Shown: positions 1 through 8,813, counted from the first letter of the stretch. The stretch: DNA of 64,000 nt from Selenomonas sp. (GCA_022773585.1 JALEZZ010000008.1:1-64000); one strand, 5' to 3'. Notes: generated by a model from the sequence alone, not told the origin. Translations and numbers: made by a program.

Positions 1-121
1 CCGAGTTGATCTTCATGCCCGAAGAGACTTTCTTGAGGCTCGAAGAGAGTGCCGAAGAGTTCTTGTTCAGCGTGTTCAGCGTGGAGACTGCCGACATGTT
101 GTTTTTGACTACCATTGACAT
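1..121 (-). CDS. fliC: Flagellin, N-terminal part (gene runs off the window)
   Basis: Only the first 40 or so codons are present. The translation starts MSMVVKNNMSAVSTLN and continues with a Ser/Leu-rich stretch ending SSGMKINS, which is the conserved D0 start of bacterial flagellin (the SSG.KINS motif). Flagellin is exported by the flagellar type III system and polymerises into the filament. A GGAGG ribosome site lies at 130-134, 8 nt before the ATG at 121; a second in-frame ATG is at 115. A sigma-28-type promoter and a structured leader lie upstream, and the GT41 glycosyltransferase gene precedes it on the same strand. Confidence 0.93.
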   Translation of the reverse strand, partial: MSMVVKNNMSAVSTLNTLNKNSSALSSSLKKVSSGMKINS

Positions 122-190
122 GATAAATTCCTCCCTGATATGTGAGTTTGTTTTTTCTAACGGCCATCCGTGACCGCTATCGCCATTTAT

Positions 191-248
191 ATAATAGGCA
201 GGTGCCGCTAGGGTTGCTAGCTGACCGAAGCCGCTGCCTGCATATTAT
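191..248 (-). promoter_or_regulatory. Structured 5' leader of the flagellin mRNA
   Basis: Read on the minus strand, 237-248 pairs with 191-202 (12 positions, one G.A mismatch). This stem closes two hairpins: a 3-bp stem with a cUUCGg tetraloop (223-232) and a 5-bp GCUAG/CUAGC stem (207-211 with 217-221). The result is a compact three-way junction between the sigma-28 start and the ribosome site. It does not match c-di-GMP-I, SAM or other riboswitch cores I know. The pairing is seen in the sequence; the function is inferred. Confidence 0.55.
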
Positions 249-295
249 CAAGACCTTTGTTGCGGAAGAGCTCTCTTTTGCTCCTTCCACACTAT

Positions 296-321
296 ATATC
301 GAATGTTTTTCGAAAAACTTA
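296..321 (-). promoter_or_regulatory. Sigma-28 (FliA/SigD)-type promoter of the flagellin gene
   Basis: On the minus strand a TAAG box (318-321) is followed by 14 nt and then TTCGATAT (296-303). This resembles the SigD consensus TAAA-N14..16-GCCGATAT, with CGATAT intact. The -35 box overlaps the stop codon of the glycosyltransferase gene, so the flagellin has its own promoter and a leader of about 165 nt. Confidence 0.65.
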
Positions 322-1743
322 AGTGATTTTCGAAAAAAAATCAAAAAAATTTTTTCGATAGGCTGCTGCATTGCAAAGCGGCGAAAAAGGGATCTCTTCC
401 AAGAGGCGCATCCGAAGGGCAGCCACCTCCCCAGGCTGCGCGATGAGCCTCGCCGCCTTCTCGACATACTCCCCGACACTCTCCGCGATGAGCTCCGTCC
501 TCTCGGCTGCCGTGAGGATGGACGCACCGACGCTGCGGCTGTGGCTGTCGCCGGAGAGCGTCAGCACGGGGACGCCGAGGTAAAGCGCCGTCGCCGTCAT
601 CGCGCCGCCGGGATACGGGAAGGTATCGAGGACGAGATCCTGCGCGGCGAGGCCATCGAGATAATCGTCGCTCCCCATCCGGGCCGTCACGCGCTCCATC
701 GGCAGCCCCGCCGCGCGCAGGCGGCGCTCGAGCTCCGTGACGCGCGCGGGGACGCGCATCGTATCCTGCAAGAGAAGATGCGCCTGCGGGGCGCGGTCAA
801 GAATCGCGCGCCAGGCATCAAGCGTGTCATCGCTGATCTTGAGGAAATTCTGGAACGAGGCAAGGCGCACGGGGACGCTGCCAGGCGCTTGTTTCCTGCG
901 CCGCCGTCCAATTCTCTCCCGCGCCGCACGCATCGCCCTGCTCGGCATGAAGCACCAGGCGTGCGGCAGGCGGAGCGGCTGCTCGGAGAGAAGAGCCTCG
1001 CGGCCGGGCGGATCCATGACATCATCGGTCAGCAGGTAATCGACCGTCGGCATCCCTGTCGTGTCGAACCAGCCGACCGCCTCGATGATGATACGTGCCG
1101 GATGATGCGCCAGCAGCATCAGCGTCGCGCCGCCCGCCGTATGGCCGCCAAGATCGACGAGAATGTCGAGATTGTCGGCGACGATAGCTTGCTCAGAGGA
1201 TTCGATATCATAAGATGAAAGCACGCGGTAATGCTCGGCCATCGACTGCACACGGGACGTGAAATCATCCGCCTCGTCCGACAGGCTGTAGGCGAACACT
1301 TCAAACGCATCTTTCGGCAGACCAAGTAGCGCTTCATAAAATCGTGCCGCCGAGCTTTCGAGAAAATCCAGCGAAAGAAAGCCGATACGCAAGCGACGCT
1401 CGCCAGATGTCACAATCGGCACGGCCTCAGATGCGATTTTCTCCGAGGCAGATGCAGAAACAGAATCATCCCCCGCAACGCTTCTCGTTGTTTCCGCAAG
1501 TTCCTCCCGATACAGCTGCCCATAAACAAAATGCTGCCGGGCAAGCTCCTCGGCGGAGATGCCCGACAGATAATGAAGCGTGAAAAGATACGAAGAATAA
1601 TGCTCGCGCTGGCTCCGCAAAAACCGGTCGCACTGCGCCGCCTCAAAATACGCCCGCGCACACCCCACCGCATCGCCCTTCCGGCGGCAAGCTGCGCCGC
1701 GCTGCTCGAAGGTGCGCCAAGGTTCTTCTTTTTTGTTTCCCAT
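319..1743 (-). CDS. GT41 (OGT/SPINDLY-like) glycosyltransferase, probable flagellin glycosyltransferase
   Basis: Protein of 474 aa. The N-terminal 90 residues are helical and the C-terminal part is a GT-B catalytic region. Diagnostic pieces are DILVDLGGHTAGG near residues 193-205, GWFDTTGMPTVDYLLTD, a SFQNFLKISDDTLDAW block and DTFPYPGGAMTATALYLGVP. These match O-GlcNAc transferase/SPINDLY-type enzymes, which transfer a sugar from a nucleotide donor to Ser/Thr. Lying just upstream of flagellin, it probably glycosylates the filament; that is inference. ATG 1743 is preferred over ATG 1749 because AGGAGG then lies at normal spacing. It follows the metallophosphoesterase gene with almost no gap. 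Confidence 0.82.
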   Translation of the reverse strand: MGNKKEEPWRTFEQRGAACRRKGDAVGCARAYFEAAQCDRFLRSQREHYSSYLFTLHYLSGISAEELARQHFVYGQLYREELAETTRSVAGDDSVSASASEKIASEAVPIVTSGERRLRIGFLSLDFLESSAARFYEALLGLPKDAFEVFAYSLSDEADDFTSRVQSMAEHYRVLSSYDIESSEQAIVADNLDILVDLGGHTAGGATLMLLAHHPARIIIEAVGWFDTTGMPTVDYLLTDDVMDPPGREALLSEQPLRLPHAWCFMPSRAMRAARERIGRRRRKQAPGSVPVRLASFQNFLKISDDTLDAWRAILDRAPQAHLLLQDTMRVPARVTELERRLRAAGLPMERVTARMGSDDYLDGLAAQDLVLDTFPYPGGAMTATALYLGVPVLTLSGDSHSRSVGASILTAAERTELIAESVGEYVEKAARLIAQPGEVAALRMRLLEEIPFSPLCNAAAYRKNFFDFFSKIT

Positions 1744-1745
1744 GC

Positions 1746-2894
1746 TCATGCCCTCCTGAGCGTGAAGTACGCAATCTCTGGCGGGCAGCCGATGCGATAC
1801 GGGAACCAGCTGCCGTTGCCGCTGTGGACGTAGCCCATTGTGCTCCCGACATACACGATGCCGCGATTGTATTTGAAGAACGGCAGCGCCGCGTGGCCGA
1901 AGATGCCGAACTGGCAGCCATGCGTGTGGCCCGTGAGCGCCAATGCTGCGCCGTGCTTGGCGCCGTTGTCGATGCCTTCGGGATGATGCGAAAGCAGGAT
2001 CGTGATGGCGTTTTCCGGCACGTCCTCGTAGGCCGTGTCCGTGTATTCCTTCTTTTTTGCCTGAAACGCCTCGTCTCCATGCGCCTGCGGGTAGTCGATG
2101 CCGACGAGCCAGAGCGGGCGCGGCGCGTCGACGAGGAGCGCGGCCTCATTGACGAGCTTGTGAATGTTCGTGCCGTCGAGCGCCGCGTCGATGGCGGCAA
2201 AGTTCCTGCGATGCTCGTGGTTGCCATAGATGAACCAGATGCCGAGCGGGAACCGCTCGCAATAGCGGTCGACGAGCGCGACGGCCGCGAGGTTGATGGC
2301 CTCGTCGTCGAAGAGGTCGCCCGTGATGACGAGCACGTCGGGCGCGCCTTTCGCCGTGCGCTCGAGAAGCGCCGCGAGGTCATCGAGCGAAAAGTACCAG
2401 CCGAGATGAATATCGCTGAGCTGTGCAATCCGCAGGCCCTTGAGCGGCGTCGGCAAGTCGCTGATGGGCACGAGGATTTCCCGCTCGACCGTCGCGTCCT
2501 TTTCATAGAGTCCGCCATAGAGACCGCCGAGCGCGGCAAGCGCCGGCACGACAGCCGCATGGCGCAGCATCTGCCGCCGCGAGCGGTCAAATGGCACGCG
2601 CCTGCCGCGAAAGCCCGTCAGCCACTGGAACAGCAGGCCGAGCCCCGTCAAAATCGCAAAGAAAATCTGCACGACGAAGCCGACCGACGCGATGCGCAGC
2701 AGCACGGCCGACACGCCCATGACCTCGTGAAAGACAATCGGCCCGAGCACAAGCCCGACGGTTGTCAGCACGTCGAACGCCACGACGCCGCGGCGCAGCA
2801 GGCGCAGCCCGCGCCCCGAAAAGACATGCGGCAGCGCGAGCAGCACGACGGTGGCGACAAAGGCCAGCAGCACGAGCAGCAGAATCAGGAACAT
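1746..2894 (-). CDS. Membrane-anchored metallophosphoesterase (YkuE/YaeI-like)
   Basis: Protein of 382 aa. Residues 1-95 contain about three hydrophobic segments. A basic SRRQML motif (105-110) followed by a hydrophobic stretch looks like a twin-arginine signal, and the calcineurin-like phosphoesterase domain follows. Metal-binding motifs are in order: QLSDIHLG (158-165), VITGDLFDD, IYGNHEH (222-228), LLSHHPEG and LTGHTHG. Family members are Mn/Fe/Zn-dependent phosphohydrolases, often acting on lipid or peptidoglycan-related phosphoesters; the substrate here is unknown. A GAGGG ribosome site supports the start. It lies between the OatA-like and GT41 genes in one transcription direction. Confidence 0.85.
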   Translation of the reverse strand: MFLILLLVLLAFVATVVLLALPHVFSGRGLRLLRRGVVAFDVLTTVGLVLGPIVFHEVMGVSAVLLRIASVGFVVQIFFAILTGLGLLFQWLTGFRGRRVPFDRSRRQMLRHAAVVPALAALGGLYGGLYEKDATVEREILVPISDLPTPLKGLRIAQLSDIHLGWYFSLDDLAALLERTAKGAPDVLVITGDLFDDEAINLAAVALVDRYCERFPLGIWFIYGNHEHRRNFAAIDAALDGTNIHKLVNEAALLVDAPRPLWLVGIDYPQAHGDEAFQAKKKEYTDTAYEDVPENAITILLSHHPEGIDNGAKHGAALALTGHTHGCQFGIFGHAALPFFKYNRGIVYVGSTMGYVHSGNGSWFPYRIGCPPEIAYFTLRRA

Positions 2895-2904
2895 CGGTCA
2901 TCCC

Positions 2905-4740
2905 TCATTTCGCAAGCGTCCTGGCGATGGTGTCATGGACGAGGTTCGCATACGCCTGGATGCCCTCATCATTCGGGTGGATGCCATCGCTCGTCAGCCA
3001 CTCGGGGTGGTCTTTGACGAGACTGTACCAGTCGACGACGGTGACATTCGGGTGCGCGATGGGCATGTCGCGGATGCAGTCATTGTTGACCTGCTGCCAT
3101 GTGAGCTTCGGGCAGTAGACGTTGACCCAGAAAATATGACGGTTCGGACCGAGGTATTCGAGCAGTTCGTTCGTCTGCACGGCATAGCGTTCATAGCCCG
3201 CAATCGGGCCATTCGTGCCGAGCGCGATGACGACGATATTGCCGAGATGGCCCTGCGCCGCGAGCGCCTTTGCGGCTTCGAGACCGCCGCCGACATAGCG
3301 CGAAACCTCCGCGTCGATAAAGCAGCCGGGCAGCACCTGCCGGAGCGCCGGGCTCGCGCCGAGCATGACGGAGTCGCCGATGCAGGCCGCGCCCGAAAGA
3401 TCGACCTCTGCCATGCGCTGCTGCTGCGCCGCGGCTTTTTCCGCCGCTTTCTGCGCCTCACGCGCAGCAGCTTCCTGTGCGCTCTTTTCGTTTTCGGCCT
3501 GCTGTGCCGCCGCATTCTTCGCGAGCTGCGTCTGAAGCGCCGTGTCGGGCACTTTTGACGAAGCCGAGAGCGCGATGCCCTGGCAGCCGAAGCCCATGAA
3601 GACGAGCGCGCAGAGCGAGGCCGCGAGGAACGTCGCGGCGCGCGGCATTGCGAACCGCCCCTGCACGGGCAGGCGCAGGCGCGTGATGGCGTCGGCCGCT
3701 GCCCCCGACCAGATGGCGAGCACGACGATGATGGCGAGCTCAATCGCGCCGTAGAGCGGCAGTGCATCCCAGCCACGCACATGGAAGAGATAGATGACGG
3801 GATACTGCCAGAGGTAGATGCCGTAGCTCTTCTTTCCGATCCATCGGAAAGGCGCTGCTTCTAGGAAATCTGCGAGCGCAAAGCCATCCGTGCCGAGCAG
3901 CGTCACCATGCCGACGAACGCCACGGTGATGAGCACCATGCCGCCTTCGTAGAGATACGGGCTCTGGCCGTCGAGCAGGAAATAGAGAAATGCCGTCTCA
4001 GCCGCAAGCAGTGTGAAAAGCCCCGCGCCGAGCGCACCGTCAAACATGGATGAACTGCCAGCGTAGCGGCGACGGCGGCGTTCCTCCGCCTGCCAGAGGC
4101 CGACGCCCGCACCGAGCAGCAGCGCATAGACGCGCGTGTCCGTACCATAGTAGAGGCGCGTGATGTCCACGCCCTGCACGTAGCCGAGCGGCATGAATGC
4201 CGCGCTGACGACGCCAAAGAACAGGATGACGCTCGCGGCAAACCGCGCGCCGCAGAGGACGCGGAACGCGAGATACAGGCCGAAAATCAGCGGCCAGACG
4301 AGATAATACTGGAGCTCGATGCCGAGGAACCAGAGATGCGTGAATGGCGAGGCATTCGTGATGCGCGTGAAATAGTCGGCATTCTGCGCAATCTGCCACC
4401 AGTTGTTGTAACCACCAAGCACCGAAAGCACTTCGGGCCGCACGGCCTCGATGGCATCGGGCGCGAGGAAGTGGCACGCGCCGATCGTCACGAGCAGCAT
4501 CAGCAGGAGCTCGGGATAGATGCGCCGGATGCGCTTTCCATAGTACGAAAAGACCCAGAAAAATCCCTGCTTCGACGCCGCGCCGACGCTCGTGTAGGCG
4601 AGGAGGTACCCCGTCAGCACGAAGAACAGCGAGACGCCGAGGTAGCCGCCGACGACGTTCTCCGGGAACATGTGAAAGAAGGTCACGCCCAGGATCGCGA
4701 GCGTGCGCAGGGCATCCAGCCCTGCGATATGACGTTTCAT
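2905..4740 (-). CDS. OatA-like acyltransferase with C-terminal SGNH domain
   Basis: Protein of 611 aa. The N-terminal part (about 1-380) is an acyltransferase-3 domain with some ten membrane helices; a His in VTFFHMFP near residue 20 fits the conserved catalytic position. A charged Ala/Glu/Lys linker (about 405-435) leads to a periplasmic SGNH/GDSL domain with CIGDSVMLG, ALGTNGP and SDGIHPN, which supply the Ser, Gly/Asn and Asp-His. The architecture matches OatA and other surface-glycan O-acetyltransferases that move acetyl groups across the membrane to peptidoglycan or polysaccharide. ATG 4740 is preferred over an ATG six codons upstream because AAAGGTGAT lies at the right distance. Confidence 0.87.
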   Translation of the reverse strand: MKRHIAGLDALRTLAILGVTFFHMFPENVVGGYLGVSLFFVLTGYLLAYTSVGAASKQGFFWVFSYYGKRIRRIYPELLLMLLVTIGACHFLAPDAIEAVRPEVLSVLGGYNNWWQIAQNADYFTRITNASPFTHLWFLGIELQYYLVWPLIFGLYLAFRVLCGARFAASVILFFGVVSAAFMPLGYVQGVDITRLYYGTDTRVYALLLGAGVGLWQAEERRRRRYAGSSSMFDGALGAGLFTLLAAETAFLYFLLDGQSPYLYEGGMVLITVAFVGMVTLLGTDGFALADFLEAAPFRWIGKKSYGIYLWQYPVIYLFHVRGWDALPLYGAIELAIIVVLAIWSGAAADAITRLRLPVQGRFAMPRAATFLAASLCALVFMGFGCQGIALSASSKVPDTALQTQLAKNAAAQQAENEKSAQEAAAREAQKAAEKAAAQQQRMAEVDLSGAACIGDSVMLGASPALRQVLPGCFIDAEVSRYVGGGLEAAKALAAQGHLGNIVVIALGTNGPIAGYERYAVQTNELLEYLGPNRHIFWVNVYCPKLTWQQVNNDCIRDMPIAHPNVTVVDWYSLVKDHPEWLTSDGIHPNDEGIQAYANLVHDTIARTLAK

Positions 4741-4797
4741 CCGTTGATCACCTTTCATCCAGGAAATCTGCTTTCCTGCTTCCTACCCTAGTTTTTG

Positions 4798-6132
4798 CTA
4801 TTTTCGCCGCCGCCGGCGCGGGCCGCTCTTTTCTTCCGTCTTCTTGCGGTCCGTCTTGACGAGGCGCAGGCCGATGTGCGGCCGCGGTGCCGTCGCCTGG
4901 AGCTCTTCCTCATACGCCTGCTGTTCGCGCAGGATGGCGTCGCGCTCGCCGATGCGGCCAACATTGATGAGGATGCCGATGGCAAGCATCGTGAAGATCA
5001 GTGAGCTGCCGCCATAGCTGATGAACGGCAGCGGCACGCCGACGACCGGGAACGCGCCGCCGACCATGAGCATGTTGCAGATGCCCTGGCCGACGATCAG
5101 CACGACGATGCCGAACGACAGCAGCTGCCCGTACGTGTCGCTCGCCTTGTTCGCGATGCGCACGCCATAGACGAGCAAGGCCGTGTACAAGAGGAACACC
5201 GCGAGCGCGCCGAGGTAGCCGTTTTCCTGGCAGAAAATCGCGAATGCGAAGTCCGTGTGGCCCTCGGGCAGATAGTCGTACTTGCTGAGGCCGACGCCGA
5301 GGCCCATGCCGAAGAGCTTGCCCGAGCCGACCGTCGAAAGCGACTGGACGGTCTGGTAGCCGACATTCTGCGCGTCCTGCCATGGATCCCAGACCATCTT
5401 CATACGCTCGATGCGGTACGGCTGTTCCATGATGAACACCGTCACTGCCGCCACGAGCGCCGCGAGCGTGCCGAAGAACTGCACTTTCGACAGCTTCGCC
5501 GTCACGAGGAACAGCACGATCGGCACGCCGAGGATGACGGCCGCCGTGCCCATGTCTGGCTCCTTGAAGACGAGCGCCGCGAGAATCAGGATGAAGAACG
5601 TCTGCGGATTCAAAGCCTCCCGAAGGCGGACATCGCGCCCGCCATATTTTCGCGCGGCCATCGAGGCCGCCATCATCATGATGGCCACAATCTTCGCGCC
5701 CTCGGCCGGCTGCACCTGCATGAGCGGCAGCGGCAGCCAGCGCCGCGCGCCATTGACCTCGGGGCCGATGAGGAAGACGAGCACGAGCGCGACGCCTGTC
5801 AGCAGGTAGACGCCCGGCATGTAGCGCCGCCAGACATGGTAGTCCACGCGCGCGCAGATGATGCAGACCGTGATGCCGACGACGAGCGAGATGATATGGC
5901 GCTTCAGAAAGAAATAGGGATCGTCGAAACGCGTCTCGGCGATGACGAAGCTCGAACTCAGCACGTTCACCATGCCGAGGATGATCAGCACCGCCATGAT
6001 GCCGAGCACGGCTTCCATGTCATTCTGCCAGAACTTCTTGCGCACCAAACGCGATGAACGCGACGAGCGCGCTTCTGCGTCTTCTGTCGCGCCCGCTGCG
6101 CCCGCTGCACTGGATGCATCCGATGGATTCAC
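4798..6132 (-). CDS. ftsW: FtsW/SpoVE-type peptidoglycan glycosyltransferase
   Basis: Protein of 444 aa in the SEDS family, which polymerises lipid II at the septum together with a class B PBP. About ten membrane helices are visible. Signature blocks include KEPDMGTAAVI, WDPWQDAQNVGYQTVQSL, EGHTDFAFAIFCQENG and the C-terminal VPLPFISYGGSS; the last two favour FtsW/SpoVE over RodA. The N-terminus is a roughly 35-aa polar extension and the C-terminus a basic cytoplasmic tail. The start is GTG 6132, preceded by TAGGAGG at 8 nt. It is 31 nt downstream of trmB and probably cotranscribed. Confidence 0.9.
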   Translation of the reverse strand: MNPSDASSAAGAAGATEDAEARSSRSSRLVRKKFWQNDMEAVLGIMAVLIILGMVNVLSSSFVIAETRFDDPYFFLKRHIISLVVGITVCIICARVDYHVWRRYMPGVYLLTGVALVLVFLIGPEVNGARRWLPLPLMQVQPAEGAKIVAIMMMAASMAARKYGGRDVRLREALNPQTFFILILAALVFKEPDMGTAAVILGVPIVLFLVTAKLSKVQFFGTLAALVAAVTVFIMEQPYRIERMKMVWDPWQDAQNVGYQTVQSLSTVGSGKLFGMGLGVGLSKYDYLPEGHTDFAFAIFCQENGYLGALAVFLLYTALLVYGVRIANKASDTYGQLLSFGIVVLIVGQGICNMLMVGGAFPVVGVPLPFISYGGSSLIFTMLAIGILINVGRIGERDAILREQQAYEEELQATAPRPHIGLRLVKTDRKKTEEKSGPRRRRRK

Positions 6133-6163
6133 GCCGTCCGCCTCCTAAAACCTTTCAGAACGT

Positions 6164-6814
6164 TCACGGAAAGATGACCTCGCAGCGGTTGATTTTTTCG
6201 CCATAGCCGCTGAATTTCCGCTCGTACTCCGTCATGATGTTGTCCGGGCGGTCCTCGGCGTGGAGGTCGTACGACACGTCGCGCACAGCGAGCTCCGCCG
6301 CCTCGAACTCCTTGAGCGAGAAGTCGAACAGCGGCCGGTTGTCCGTCTTGAAATGGAGCTCGCCGCCCTTTTTGAGCAGATGGCGGTACTTTTCGAGAAA
6401 GCCGCGATACGTCAGGCGGCGCTTGTAATGGCGCTTCTTCGGCCACGGGTCGCAGAAGTTCAGGAAGAAGCGATCGACCTCGCCCGGCGCGAAGATGCGC
6501 TCGATCTCGTGGATGTCGAAGACGAGCAGGCGCACATTCTTGAGCTCCATCGCCGCGACTTTCTTTGCCGCCGCATAGAGCACGTCCTGCTGTGCCTCGA
6601 TGCCGATGAAGTTCACGCCCGGTTCGCGCTCGGCCATCTGGCTGATGAAATCGCCCTTGCCCGTGCCGAGTTCGACGTAGAGCGGCGCTTCGCGGCCGAA
6701 AACCTCAGCCCACCGGCCCTGCTGCTCCTCGCTTGCGGGCGCGTCCTTCGGAAACACGAAATCATCAAAATCGTGGATGGCCTTGTCCACCCATGGCTTT
6801 CTCCGTAAACGCAC
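6164..6814 (-). CDS. trmB: tRNA (guanine-46-N7)-methyltransferase
   Basis: Protein of 216 aa, the usual TrmB length. It methylates G46 in the tRNA variable loop using S-adenosylmethionine. The SAM site is VELGTGKGDFI, followed by FIGIEAQ, and the family block FLNFCDPWPKKRHYKRRL. TEYERKF near the C-terminus is the usual closing motif. The start is GTG 6814 with GGAG upstream. Twelve nt separate it from the AcoR-like regulator, so the two are probably on one message. Confidence 0.95.
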   Translation of the reverse strand: MRLRRKPWVDKAIHDFDDFVFPKDAPASEEQQGRWAEVFGREAPLYVELGTGKGDFISQMAEREPGVNFIGIEAQQDVLYAAAKKVAAMELKNVRLLVFDIHEIERIFAPGEVDRFFLNFCDPWPKKRHYKRRLTYRGFLEKYRHLLKKGGELHFKTDNRPLFDFSLKEFEAAELAVRDVSYDLHAEDRPDNIMTEYERKFSGYGEKINRCEVIFP

Positions 6815-6826
6815 AAAGATTCTCCT

Positions 6827-8746
6827 TTATTTCTTCTCGAGGTTGTATTTCTTCAGATAGCGGTAGAGCGTCACGCGGCTCACGTTCAGGAGGTTCGCGA
6901 GACGGCTCACGTTGCCGCCCGCCGCCTGCCAGGCGCGCAGGAACACGTCGCGGTCTTCCTTCCACTTGTTGTCCGGCTTCACATCGCCCATGAGGCTGAT
7001 GTCCTTCGGCCCGATGACGCCGCCCTTCGTGTTGAAGAATGCGTATTCGAGCACGCTCTGGAGCTGCTTGATGTTGCCGGGCCAGTCGTACTGGCGCAGC
7101 ACATCGACCGTCTCGTCCGGCAGCTCCTTCTTCGGCATCTGATGCTGCTCGGCGAGCTCGCTGATGATGTGGCGCGCGAGCTCGGGGATGTCCTCGCGAC
7201 GCGACCTGAGCGACGGCACGCGGATGACGCTCTTTGAGATGATTTCATAGAACGCCTTCGAGAACAGGCCGCGCTCCGTCAGGCGCTTGAGGTCGCTGTC
7301 GCAGGCTGCGACGATGCGCACGTCGATCGTGCGCTCGACATCTTTCTCGCCGAGGCGGTGCGTCTTGCCCGCCTGCAAAGCGGCTGCGAGCTTGTCGGCA
7401 ATCGGTTTCGGCATCTTCTCGATCTCGTCGAGGAACAGCGTGCCGCCCGAAGCGAGCTCGAGGCGCCCCTGATGGCTGACCTCCGTGCCCTGCACGATGC
7501 CGAAGAGCTCCTGCTCGAGAAGCTCCGGCGTCGCATCGCCGCAGCGCAGCGAAATGAGCGGCCCTGCCGCGCGGTTGCTCGCCTGATGGATGCCGTGCGC
7601 CATGCGCTGCTTGCCCGTGCCGGCCTCACCCTGGATCAGCACATGATGCTTGTTACGCGCCACACGTGCTGCCTTTTCACGCACGCTCGCAAACGCCGCG
7701 CCGCTGCCGACCATCGAGCTCAGGCTGTACTTCGCCGTGTAGCCCGCCGCATGCGCCACGAGCGTTCGGAGATCCTCGATCGGCATCGAGACGACGACGA
7801 CGGATTTGACATTCTGCTCCTCGTCGCGCTCGAGCGGCACGACCGTCGTGATGTCTTCATACGTCTTGACCTGCGTGATCCACGTCACTTCCTGATTGTA
7901 CGACGGGATGCCGCGGAAACCCTTGACAATCGGCGTATGGTTGTAGTTCAGGATCACGTCGTTGAGGTTCAAACGCTTGCCCGTCTCATGCTCCTGCTTG
8001 GCCCCGATGCGCGTCAGGCGCTCCCGGCCGAGCTTGTTCGTATAGGCGACTTCGCCGCCCGGCAGCACATGGTAGACGGCGAACGTCGTCGCGTCGAGGA
8101 TGGCCTCCTCAGCTTTTGTATGGATGGCTTCTGAAAGATGCGCCTCGAGCGCCGTCTTCATCGTCAGCAGCAGCGAAATGATCGCGTCCTGCGGCATCTG
8201 CACCTGCTCCATCGAGACAAGCGTGATGATGTACTGGCATTCCCCGCCGATCTTCACGGGCGCCGAGCACGCATCGCCGAGCTGGCACTCCTCGACCCAC
8301 ATCTCGGGGCCGAACATCCAGAACGGCATCTGATGCTCATAAGCCACACTGATGCTCGACGTGCCGACCTCTTCGAGGCCCACGCGCACGCCTTCGATTT
8401 CGCCCGGCGTCATCTGATAGAACGGCAGGCTGTAGCTCTTCAGCACGACGCAGTCAGAGTCGATGAGCAAGAGCGAAAGGTTGTACTCCTGGAAGAACTC
8501 GCGGATGCCCTCGCTGAGCTTCGCGAGGTAGTCGATGGCGTCCCGATGCTTTTCCTGCAGCTCGCGGAAAGCCTCTGGGGACAGGCGGTGCGACGTGTTC
8601 ATCTTGTCGGCCGGCACGCCGAGCTCCTGACTCCGCTGCCACGACTCCGCAACCCACGGATGCACATTCGGGTCGAGCACCCCCTCCTTCCGGAATTTTT
8701 CATAATACCGCTCGAGCTTCTCGCGGCTGCGATGTTCACGAATCAT
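6827..8746 (-). CDS. AcoR/DhaR-like transcriptional regulator lacking the GAFTGA loop
   Basis: Protein of 639 aa. The N-terminus has the AcoR-type ESWQRSQELGV segment and a GAF-like sensor region (about 75-220), then a PAS-like region. An AAA+ domain follows with Walker A GEAGTGK (373-379) and Walker B TLFLDE (436-441), and a Fis-type HTH ends the protein (GGNVSRLANLLNVSRVTLYR). Where sigma-54 activators carry ELFGHEKGAFTGA, this protein reads ELFGIVQGTEVSHQG, so the sigma-54 contact loop is absent. DhaR- and TyrR-like proteins without GAFTGA work with sigma-70. The effector is unknown. ATG 8746 is chosen because GGGAAGGGGAAG precedes it; an ATG 15 codons upstream has no ribosome site. Confidence 0.87.
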   Translation of the reverse strand: MIREHRSREKLERYYEKFRKEGVLDPNVHPWVAESWQRSQELGVPADKMNTSHRLSPEAFRELQEKHRDAIDYLAKLSEGIREFFQEYNLSLLLIDSDCVVLKSYSLPFYQMTPGEIEGVRVGLEEVGTSSISVAYEHQMPFWMFGPEMWVEECQLGDACSAPVKIGGECQYIITLVSMEQVQMPQDAIISLLLTMKTALEAHLSEAIHTKAEEAILDATTFAVYHVLPGGEVAYTNKLGRERLTRIGAKQEHETGKRLNLNDVILNYNHTPIVKGFRGIPSYNQEVTWITQVKTYEDITTVVPLERDEEQNVKSVVVVSMPIEDLRTLVAHAAGYTAKYSLSSMVGSGAAFASVREKAARVARNKHHVLIQGEAGTGKQRMAHGIHQASNRAAGPLISLRCGDATPELLEQELFGIVQGTEVSHQGRLELASGGTLFLDEIEKMPKPIADKLAAALQAGKTHRLGEKDVERTIDVRIVAACDSDLKRLTERGLFSKAFYEIISKSVIRVPSLRSRREDIPELARHIISELAEQHQMPKKELPDETVDVLRQYDWPGNIKQLQSVLEYAFFNTKGGVIGPKDISLMGDVKPDNKWKEDRDVFLRAWQAAGGNVSRLANLLNVSRVTLYRYLKKYNLEKK

Positions 8747-8813
8747 CGGAACTTCCCCTTCCCTGACACTTATTTCGGATTTATTCATCACATTTCAGTT
8801 GTATCATTGTATA

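Noticed and set aside
191..248. c-di-GMP-I or SAM riboswitch in the flagellin leader
   Set aside because: The GCAACC and GGCACC pieces look similar to SAM-type boxes, but the order and the rest of the cores do not fit either class.
1824..3017. Long plus-strand frame opposite the metallophosphoesterase
   Set aside because: Shadow frame; the minus-strand gene has clear motifs and a ribosome site.
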